Origin: Gammaproteobacteria bacterium
GTDB lineage: Bacteria; Pseudomonadota; Gammaproteobacteria; Steroidobacterales; Steroidobacteraceae
NCBI GenBank assembly: GCA_030040525.1
Contig: JASHTN010000044.1
Coordinates: forward strand, 1 to 5,764
Direction of reading: 5' to 3'
DNA length: 5,764 nucleotides
The notes below the pieces were generated by a model that was not told where the DNA came from, did not search any database, and saw nothing but the letters and a program-made list of their open reading frames with translations. Shown in pieces: positions 1-5,600 of this stretch; position 1 is the stretch's first letter, and every line of letters begins with the position of its first letter. The position numbers and the translations under genes are program-made.

Positions 1-425
1 ACTCCTGCCAGGGGCTCGAGGACAAAGTGAGAAAAGCGCTGCTCGAGCTCGGTGCGCGCAAGGACCTTCGAGTGGAACAGGGCGCATGCCGGAGTCCTGC
101 CGCGGGACCTGAGCTCTTCCCGAATGTCAACGTCAAGATGGACGTGCTGCAACCGCTGACGGGCGACAAGGCGGACGTCAATGCCGTACCTGCCCATTGG
201 CGCAAGATCGAACTGGAGCTCCATCGAGATCCTCTGTCGCAGGCCGAGGACTGCGAGCTTCTCGAGCAGATCGAGCACACGTTCCTGCCGCTCTTTACGA
301 CGCGCAACGTCGACTACCAGTTGACCTGCGCCGCCCACCAGGTGTTCCCGAACGGCACCTGGCTCCGCGCGGAGGTTCTCGCCGCCGACCCAAAGTCCAA
401 CGCGAAGTCAGTCGCTGCGAAGTAA
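1..425 (+). CDS. Conserved hypothetical cysteine-containing protein, 3' part only
   Basis: The reading frame is already open at base 3 and ends at TAA 423-425, so this is the C-terminal 140 residues of a longer protein. A GTG at 27 could be mistaken for a start, but the frame continues upstream with similar protein character (SCQGLEDK just before it). Codon third positions are mostly G or C, as expected for a real gene here. Four cysteines are visible (codons at 6, 87, 252 and 327), along with a stretch reading LEQIEHTFLPLFTTRNVDYQ and then LTCAAH. Even spacing of cysteines fits disulfides in an exported protein, but the N-terminus that would hold a signal peptide is outside the window. It recalls uncharacterised secreted proteins of Gammaproteobacteria from memory only; no function can be assigned. 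It converges with the minus-strand genes that follow. Confidence 0.75.
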   Translation, partial: SCQGLEDKVRKALLELGARKDLRVEQGACRSPAAGPELFPNVNVKMDVLQPLTGDKADVNAVPAHWRKIELELHRDPLSQAEDCELLEQIEHTFLPLFTTRNVDYQLTCAAHQVFPNGTWLRAEVLAADPKSNAKSVAAK

Positions 426-430
426 ACGTT

Positions 431-599
431 AGAGAGCCCGAAAAGCTCTCGATCACATCCGCACCCTTCAACGCGCCTCTCACCATCCTCGCAAGACATT
501 TTCATCCAGCACCCCCTGCTCGACTTTGGCGAGGACGATCGCGCCGACCAGAATCTTGCGGCGCGTGTAGTCTGCCAGACCGCCGATTCCCCCGTGTTA
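431..599 (-). pseudogene. Decayed mobilisation/conjugation accessory protein (TraD/MobC-like C-terminal part)
   Basis: Between an in-frame TAA (597-599) and TGA (480-482), the minus strand encodes 38 residues including GGLADYTRRKILVGAIVLA, then KVEQGVLDENVLRGW. The TRRKILVGA core is typical, from memory, of short mobilisation and conjugal-transfer accessory proteins (TraD-like). Such proteins normally continue with a G-A-L-T-x-A-D-D-R-A-L-F-G-L type ending. Here the continuation is present but split: GALKGAD is read in a second frame (codons 477-457), and DRELFGL in a third frame (454-434). This implies a one-base loss near 478-484 and a two-base gain near 455-456. There is no plausible start codon, and the N-terminal half is missing. 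It lies 17 bases downstream of the ribbon-helix-helix gene on the same strand. The reading is by eye; the family name is less certain than the broken state. Confidence 0.45.
432..450. terminator. Hairpin just after the left CDS (possible weak terminator)
   Basis: GAGAGC at 432-437 and GCTCTC at 445-450 form a perfect 6-bp stem with a 7-base loop, starting 6 bases after the stop of the left CDS. There is no T-run after it on either strand, so classical intrinsic termination is doubtful. The same bases also encode part of the minus-strand mobilisation relic (codons for D-R-E-L-F-G-L), so the symmetry may be accidental. Confidence 0.25.
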
Positions 600-616
600 C
601 GATTCTGGTGGTCTAC

Positions 617-838
617 TTAGGCGACGCTGCCCGCGCGGCGCTTCATCCTGACCACTTTCTGCTGAGTGACCTGCGGGGTCTGCGCGTTGCCTTTTCGTTT
701 AAGGATCGCCTCACGCAGCAGGTATTCGATTTGCCCATTCACGCTGCGCAGTTCAGCGGCTGCAAGCCGTTCTAGCTCTGCCCACAGCTCTGGATCGACC
801 CGCATCAAGAATGCTTTTCTTCCTGGCCTCGCCACCAC
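617..838 (-). CDS. Small ribbon-helix-helix (Arc/CopG-like) DNA-binding protein
   Basis: This 73-residue protein begins with GTG at 838-836; a second GTG follows immediately at 835-833. It has the layout of a ribbon-helix-helix regulator: a basic N-terminus, a short strand KAFLMRVD (residues 8-15), helix 1 from about P16 to L30, a turn with S32-V33-N34-G35, and helix 2 from about Q36 to R48 (QIEYLLREAILKR). A basic tail follows (residues 47-73). The SVNGQIEYLLREA segment is typical of small Arc/HicB-type antitoxin-like proteins. Such proteins act as dimers that bind operator DNA through the paired strands and often repress their own gene. A Shine-Dalgarno GAGG (844-847) lies 5 bases before the first GTG and 8 before the second. 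No toxin gene is visible on either side: upstream is non-coding DNA, and downstream is the mobilisation relic. It could be an orphan antitoxin, a remnant mobile-element regulator or a stand-alone repressor. The fold is fairly sure; target and role are unknown. Confidence 0.8.
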   Translation of the reverse strand: MVARPGRKAFLMRVDPELWAELERLAAAELRSVNGQIEYLLREAILKRKGNAQTPQVTQQKVVRMKRRAGSVA

Positions 839-856
839 TCAAACCTCGGATGATTT

Positions 857-870
857 ACGTGTATAACGTG
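857..870 (-). promoter_or_regulatory. Direct repeat ACGTG-TATA-ACGTG upstream of the RHH gene (putative operator/-10 region)
   Basis: On the plus strand ACGTG (857-861) and ACGTG (866-870) are separated by TATA, giving a 9-bp period, 18 bp upstream of the GTG start. On the minus strand the middle reads TATACA, a fair -10 hexamer, but no good -35 element is seen at the proper distance. Ribbon-helix-helix repressors commonly bind short repeated boxes overlapping their own promoter, so autoregulation here is a reasonable inference rather than an observation. Confidence 0.35.
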
Positions 871-901
871 CCCGCGTTGACGATCGGCTGAACGTCTCTT
901 T

Positions 902-932
902 CCGCGCGCAGTGCGCGGCGCCAGCGCGCCGC
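902..932. repeat. Two overlapping GC-rich hairpins
   Basis: CCGCGC (902-907) pairs with GCGCGG (913-918) around a 5-base loop. GCGGCGC (915-921) pairs perfectly with GCGCCGC (926-932) around CAGC. The two stems share 915-918, so they cannot form together. There is no T-run after either on either strand. The rest of 839-1111 holds no convincing gene: the 62-codon minus-strand frame at 805-993 overlaps the start of the regulator gene and has no recognisable sequence. Confidence 0.35.
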
Positions 933-1062
933 CGGGTGCGAGGTCGACTAGGGTCGCGCAGATCGGATTCTTCGGGCAGAGTCCATCAGCCACCCAGCGC
1001 GCAGAGCCGTCTGCTCCTCGTCAGTAACAGCGCGAACGGCCGTGTGACGCCTGACTGACGAC

Positions 1063-1084
1063 AAAAAGGGGGCGGACCGTCCCC
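1063..1084 (-). terminator. Probable intrinsic terminator of the aldo/keto reductase gene
   Basis: Read on the minus strand, GGGG-A-CG, loop GTC, then CG-CCCC form a stem of 6 GC pairs with one bulged A, followed after one extra C by five T residues (plus-strand A-run 1063-1067). It starts 27 bases after the TAA of the reductase gene, which is the expected place. The bulge and the short T-run make it moderate in strength. Confidence 0.5.
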
Positions 1085-1111
1085 ATTCCAGCCGCACTCA
1101 ACCGGCGAAAT

Positions 1112-2080
1112 TTATGCAGTTGGCGGAGGCCCTGGATACGCTGCATCCAACGCTTGGAGGTCTTGCGTCGTGAGCGCTATTGAAAGCGCGACGGCGTTTT
1201 CCTTGACATGTGCTGGGGAGCCCGATTCGGGAATTGCGATAACGCTCCCGCTGCGAATGACCCACGCCAATGCAACCGCGGCGGCCGAGCAACCATGCAT
1301 AGAGCCGATCTGTGCCAGCACCTGATCACGTACTACGAGATTATCGTCGCCGCCCAGCGGAGAATACGCCATCACCGGCACATTGCGCTGCTTGCACCAC
1401 GGCAAGATCTCGCGCTCGATGTTACGGTGGCGGAGATTGTAGCCGAGCTGATTGGTGGCGCAGCGATGACCGTTTGGAACACGGAATAGATCTTTCATCA
1501 GACCAAGGTCGAAGTTGGATACGCCCCAAGCGCGAATCTTCCCTGCCGCGCGCAGTTGTTCGAATCCGCTGACGACATGGGAGAATTGCTTGCGGGGAAC
1601 TGGCGAATGCAGCAGATAGAGATCGAGATAGTCGGTGCCGAGACGAGCAAGGCTCGCATCGCAAGCACGCGCCATACCATCTCCGGTCACCTCATCGTCC
1701 TCCACCTTGGAGACTAGGAATATGCGCTCGCGCTGACCGGCGAGCACGTGACCAATGAATTGCTCGGAGCGGCCGTCGCCGTAGTCTCCCGACGTATCGA
1801 TCAACGTCATGCCAAGCGAAATGCCTGTCCGCAGCGCCTCTTCCTCGACAGCTTCCGGGTGTCTTCCTTGACCCAGATGCCAGCCGCCTTGACCGAGCGC
1901 GGGGACGGTAGTGCCATCTGCAAGCTTTACGGTGCGCGCCGGAGGTTTCGAGGCCGCGCGAGTGCCAAGAACCTCTGCACCTGTTTGTACCGCCCTCACG
2001 GTACTTAAGGCGGGAAACAATAAGCCGAAAGCCGCACATCGCGCGCCAAACTGACGTCGGTTAAGCAAATGCTTCTTCAT
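1112..2080 (-). CDS. Tat-exported aldo/keto reductase, YeaE-like
   Basis: This complete protein of 322 residues starts with ATG (2080-2078) and ends with TAA (1114-1112). The N-terminus reads MKKHLLNRRQF, followed by a hydrophobic stretch ending ALSTVRA (residues 24-30). This is a twin-arginine signal (R8-R9-x-F11), so the enzyme is probably folded with its nicotinamide cofactor in the cytoplasm and then exported. The mature part (about 50-316) is a TIM-barrel aldo/keto reductase. The catalytic tetrad is complete: D95 in LIDTSGDYGDG, Y100, K125 in FLVSKV and H158 in YLLHSP. Further family signatures are GKIRAWGVSNF (180-190), CATNQLGYN (207-215), ILPWC (225-229) and PVMAYSPLG (235-243). The CATNQ...IE...LPWC pattern matches the E. 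coli YeaE subgroup best, which reduces aldehydes such as methylglyoxal. Oddly, the cofactor-phosphate motif usually written I-P-K is I-P-E here (E285), which may disfavour NADPH. A Shine-Dalgarno GGAAGAG (2091-2085) lies 4 bases before the ATG. The gene is divergent from the large secreted PSD1 gene and ends at a probable terminator. The true substrate is unknown. Confidence 0.93.
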   Translation of the reverse strand: MKKHLLNRRQFGARCAAFGLLFPALSTVRAVQTGAEVLGTRAASKPPARTVKLADGTTVPALGQGGWHLGQGRHPEAVEEEALRTGISLGMTLIDTSGDYGDGRSEQFIGHVLAGQRERIFLVSKVEDDEVTGDGMARACDASLARLGTDYLDLYLLHSPVPRKQFSHVVSGFEQLRAAGKIRAWGVSNFDLGLMKDLFRVPNGHRCATNQLGYNLRHRNIEREILPWCKQRNVPVMAYSPLGGDDNLVVRDQVLAQIGSMHGCSAAAVALAWVIRSGSVIAIPESGSPAHVKENAVALSIALTTQDLQALDAAYPGPPPTA

Positions 2081-2265
2081 AGTTCTCTTCCGGGCAAACG
2101 ACTGAAACGGGGCAGGTCCAGCAAGCCGGGTCGACTTCCTTCGTGTGACCCTCGGAGTCCACTGGTGGGTGCGAGGTCTGGGTCAGTGCGGTCCGAAGTG
2201 CAGGCGCCCAGCAAAGCTCTGCGCGGCATCGCATTCATCGGGATCCTATAGACAACGTGAGCCGA

Positions 2266-2301
2266 CATCATCCCGCATCATCCCGCGTTACGGATTACGG
2301 A
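2266..2301. repeat. Two adjacent short tandem repeats
   Basis: CATCATCCCG occurs twice in a row (2266-2275, 2276-2285). After two bases, TTACGGA occurs twice in a row (2288-2294, 2295-2301). Both pairs are perfect. They lie about 190 bases upstream of the reductase start and about 380 bases upstream of the PSD1 start. They may be protein-binding sites or slippage products. Confidence 0.55.
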
Positions 2302-2324
2302 TGATCGCCGGGAAAGTCGCGCGC

Positions 2325-2356
2325 AGTCACGGAGTGATTATTATGCGTCCGTGATT
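2325..2356. repeat. Inverted repeat with TCACGGA / TCCGTGA arms
   Basis: TCACGGA (2327-2333) and TCCGTGA (2348-2354) are perfect complements around a 14-base AT-rich spacer. Outward they extend by a G-T wobble and an A-T pair. The arms differ by one base from the TTACGGA tandem units at 2288-2301, so the same box appears four times within 70 bases, three forward and one reverse. An operator role is possible but unproven. Confidence 0.4.
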
Positions 2357-2574
2357 TACTGCAGAGAAAGATCGCGTCTGCCGCGTCAAGGCGAAGTCGG
2401 TCATCATGGCCGGCGGAGGTTGGATCACGAAGCACGTTGTCCGCGAGCTCAATGAAGCTCTTGGAACCAGGCCGCCAGTGGCGAGACTGGGCTTGGCGAT
2501 AGATGCTAGCCAACTCGCCGTCTCTGTCGTCTATGACCCAGATGACAGCCGTTTGTGTCCTCTGCACAAGTGAT

Positions 2575-2621
2575 TTGACGTTTCTTGTTCTTCGGTACAG
2601 GCAAAAGGTTGTAATATACAA
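2575..2621 (+). promoter_or_regulatory. Putative promoter/operator region of the PSD1 gene
   Basis: This is the most AT-rich stretch before the PSD1 start. TTGACG (2575-2580) resembles a -35 hexamer but has no good -10 at 16-18 bases; TACAGG at 2596 is the nearest and weak. A perfect palindrome TTGTA-ATA-TACAA (2609-2621) includes TATACA (2615-2620), which could be a -10 element or a repressor/activator site. It lies 56 bases before the GTG start, leaving room for a 5' leader. Confidence 0.3.
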
Positions 2622-2662
2622 GTCTCTACCATTGAGCGGGCCAGGATGATCTTCTAAAGAGC

Positions 2663-2668
2663 GAGGGG
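2663..2668 (+). promoter_or_regulatory. Shine-Dalgarno of the PSD1 gene (supports the GTG start)
   Basis: GAGGGG lies 9 bases before the GTG at 2678. No ATG occurs in this frame between the upstream stop (2633-2635) and 2678. The next in-frame ATG (2747) falls after the hydrophobic core of the signal peptide, so the GTG start is strongly preferred. Confidence 0.6.
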
Positions 2669-2677
2669 TCTGGACCT

Positions 2678-5600
2678 GTGCAACCGCGTTGGACGGCCGT
2701 ATCGGCATTTGGGACAGTCGTAATAGTCATCGCGGCGTTCGCCGCCATGAGCCCGAACGGGACCCGGGCCGCGGATAAGCCCAAGCCCGTCGATTTCAAC
2801 CGCGACATCCTTCCGATCCTCTCCGACCACTGCTTCGCCTGCCACGGCCCGGACGCGAATAAGCGCGACGCCGACCTGCGGCTGGATACCCGCGATGGCA
2901 TCTTTGCCGATCGCGGGGGCTATCAGACCGTCGTACCCGGGAACTCCGCCGCCAGCGAACTTTATGTGCGGCTGATCAGCCAGGATGACTTCGATGTCAT
3001 GCCGCCCAGTGACTCGGACGCGGACCACAAGCTGACGGCAACCCAGATCGGGCTCGTCAAGCGCTGGATCGATGAGGGAGCCTCCTACGAGAAGCACTGG
3101 GCCTACGTAGCCCCCAAGCGTCCGCCGCTCCCGGAGGTGAAGGAGAAGTCCTGGCCGCGCAACCCCATCGACAACTTCATTCTGGCCCGACTCGAGGCCC
3201 GCGGGCTGCGACCCTCCCCCGAGGCGGACCGGGCGACGCTCTTGCGCCGGGTGAGCTTTGACCTGACGGGGCTGCCGCCAACGCCTGCGGAGGTGGGAGC
3301 CTTCCTCGAGGATAAATCCCCGAATGCGTACGAGAAGCAGGTGGATCGGCTGCTCGCCTCCCCCCAGTACGGGGAGAACATGGCGCGGGTGTGGCTTGAT
3401 CTCGCTCGCTATGCCGACTCCCAGGGATATCAGGCAGATGAATTGCGGACGATGTGGCTGTGGCGCGACTGGGTGATCAAGGCCTACAACGACGACATGC
3501 CCTATGACCAGTTCACCATCGAGCAGCTCGCCGGTGATCTCTTACCGAACGCGACTCCTGAGGACAAGATCGCCACCGGCTTCAGCCGCAATCATCCTGG
3601 TCCCATCACCACCGACGGAAACGCCGTCCGGCCTGTTGGCCTTTTGGCTGAGGAACGAGCCGACATCGTCGCAGATAGCGTGAGCACGATGGGTACGGCG
3701 TGGCTGGGACTGACGGTGGGATGCGCCCGCTGTCACGATCATAAGTTCGACCCCATTAAGCAGAAGGATTTCTACCGTCTCGCTGCTTACTTCAACAACG
3801 TGGCCGAATTTCAGAATGTTAACAAGCAGGGCAACAACGAACCCTTCACCTTCGTGCCCTCGCCCCCGCAGCGTGAGCAGATGGATGCGCTGGAGACTCA
3901 GATTCAGGCTGCGTTGGCACGCGTGCCGGAAAAGGAGATGGTGAATCAGGAGAATCAGTGGCGCGAGACGGCCGGCACCACGATCCCGCCGGCTCCGACA
4001 GAGGGCCTGCTTGCTTATTACCCCTTTGAAGGCACACTGGCGGACAGCTCTGGTCACCGGCGTGACGCGCATCTGGTGCGCGGTCAGATTGCCTACCGGG
4101 ATGGGATCGTGGGCAAGGGCGCTGAGTTCAGCGCGACTCCGGTCGGGACGACACAAGTCGATTTCGGTAGCTTTACCAATTTTGACCGCACCACACCCTT
4201 CTCGCTGTCACTTTGGACGAACGCTAACCTGGACGACCAGGGTGCGAACCTGCTGCAACAGCACGATGCCTCGCCCAATTGGAGCGGCTGGGAGATAGTC
4301 CTTGAGCAAGCCAAGGGATTGCGCATAGCGATTCGCATCGCGGGCCGCTGGCCGGAGGACGCCCTGGAGGTCAGATCGAAGGAGCCCGTGCTCAGCGGGG
4401 ACTTCCCTGACATCAAGGACTTGGGTACGGTCGAACAACACCTCGCGGTGAGCTATGACGGCTCGGGCAAGGCTTCAGGAGTTAAGCTCTATGTGGATGG
4501 CAAGCCTGTCGAGACCGAGATCCTCAAAGACCAGTTGACGGGCAGCTTCAAGACCACGGCTTCACTGTCCGTGGGCGATGCCAAGCTGGTGGCCGATGCC
4601 AAGGTCTGCGGCCCTTTCACGGGCGTGATCGATGAATTTCGTCTCTACAACCGCAGGCTCTCGGATGCCGAGGTGGAGAATCTGTACGCCGACGCCGCCC
4701 GCAGCCTTGCCAAAGCATTGCGCGATAAACCGGTCGTTGAGATCCCCACGCTGCGGAACCGTCCCCTCCCCGATAAGTTGTCTGATGACGATGGACGGGT
4801 CAAAGAAGTTGTCGCGGCATTTTGGGGAAGGCGTCAGCAAGCCTGGCTGGCGGAGTATTTCTTGAGCCACGCGGCTGCGCAGTCGGTGCGGGAGGCGTAT
4901 GCAAACCTCAAGCACTTGCAGGGTCAGCGGGCAGAGCTGGAGGAGACCGTCCCGACCACCATGGTGATGGCGGAAATGGACAAGCCCATGGATACCTTCG
5001 TCCTGGGCCGTGGGCAGTACAACAACAAGCGCGAGAAGGTGACCCCCGGGGTCCCGGGCTTTCTGCTGCCGCTGCCGGAAGATGCGCCGGCCAATCGCCT
5101 GACGCTTGCGCGCTGGCTCATCGATCCGCGAAATCCGCTGACCGCTCGCGTGGCGGTGAACCGCTATTGGCAGAACTTCTTCGGTATCGGCATTGTGAAG
5201 ACGGCGGAGGACTTCGGCTCTCAGGGCGAGCCGCCTTCGCATCCGCAGCTGCTCGACTGGCTGGCGACGGAGTTCATCCGAACCGGTTGGGATGTCAAGG
5301 CCATGCAGCGGCTGATGGTGCTGTCGGCGACGTATCGGCAGGCCTCGAAAGTGACGCCGCAACTGAAGGAATTAGACCCGGAGAACCGCCTGCTGGCGCG
5401 AGGACCGCGGGTGCGGCTCGCGGCCGAAGAAGTGCGTGACAACGCTCTGGCAGTGAGCGGGTTGCTCACCGAGAAAGTGGGCGGCCCGAGTGTGTATCCC
5501 TACCAGCCTGAGGGCCTGTGGAGCGATGGCAATGAAGATATAAAATACAAGACATCTGCTGGCTCGGATCTCTATCGACGCAGCCTCTACACCATTTGGC

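Larger units (their letters stand above)
2081..2677. other. Intergenic region between divergent genes, no convincing CDS
   Basis: These 597 bases separate the start codons of the reductase (minus) and PSD1 (plus) genes and must hold both promoters. By eye the part from about 2300 to 2640 is less GC-rich than the flanking genes. Two candidate frames exist and contradict each other. One is a 137-codon minus-strand frame (2708-2295), which would start inside the PSD1 signal peptide. The other is a 55-codon plus-strand frame (ATG 2406, TGA 2571-2573) without a good Shine-Dalgarno. Neither has a recognisable motif. The region also contains short tandem repeats (2266-2301), an inverted repeat (2325-2356) and an AT-rich palindrome (2609-2621), listed separately. 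It may include a decayed gene. Confidence 0.5.

Noticed and set aside
197..775. 192-codon plus-strand frame
   Set aside because: It overlaps the left CDS in another frame and runs antisense to the ribbon-helix-helix gene; it is Arg/Pro/Ala-rich with no family signature, typical of a GC-rich shadow frame.
805..993. 62-codon minus-strand frame
   Set aside because: It overlaps the start of the ribbon-helix-helix gene and its Shine-Dalgarno, and shows no recognisable sequence.
2391..2428. Resemblance to the 3' end of 16S rRNA (GCGAAGTCG, then GGTTGGATCAC)
   Set aside because: Both words occur in the 16S tail in the same order, but the spacing is about 9 bases shorter, the bases between do not align, and the anti-Shine-Dalgarno CCTCC is missing. 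Coincidence is the simpler explanation.
2747..2749. ATG as alternative PSD1 start
   Set aside because: It would remove the hydrophobic signal-peptide core, while the GTG at 2678 has a well-placed GAGGGG.
2654..3097. 147-codon minus-strand frame
   Set aside because: It runs antisense to the signal peptide and PSCyt1 domain, where the plus strand has clear CFACH and MPP motifs.
3542..4156. 204-codon minus-strand frame
   Set aside because: It lies wholly antisense to the DUF1549-LamG part of the PSD1 gene, whose translation is clearly the real one.
4562..5362. 266-codon minus-strand frame
   Set aside because: It is antisense to the LamG-DUF1553 part of the PSD1 gene; the His/Arg/Leu-rich composition is that of a mirror frame.
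4822..5439. 205-codon plus-strand frame
   Set aside because: Out of frame with the PSD1 gene; an Ala/Gly/Arg-rich shadow with no motif.
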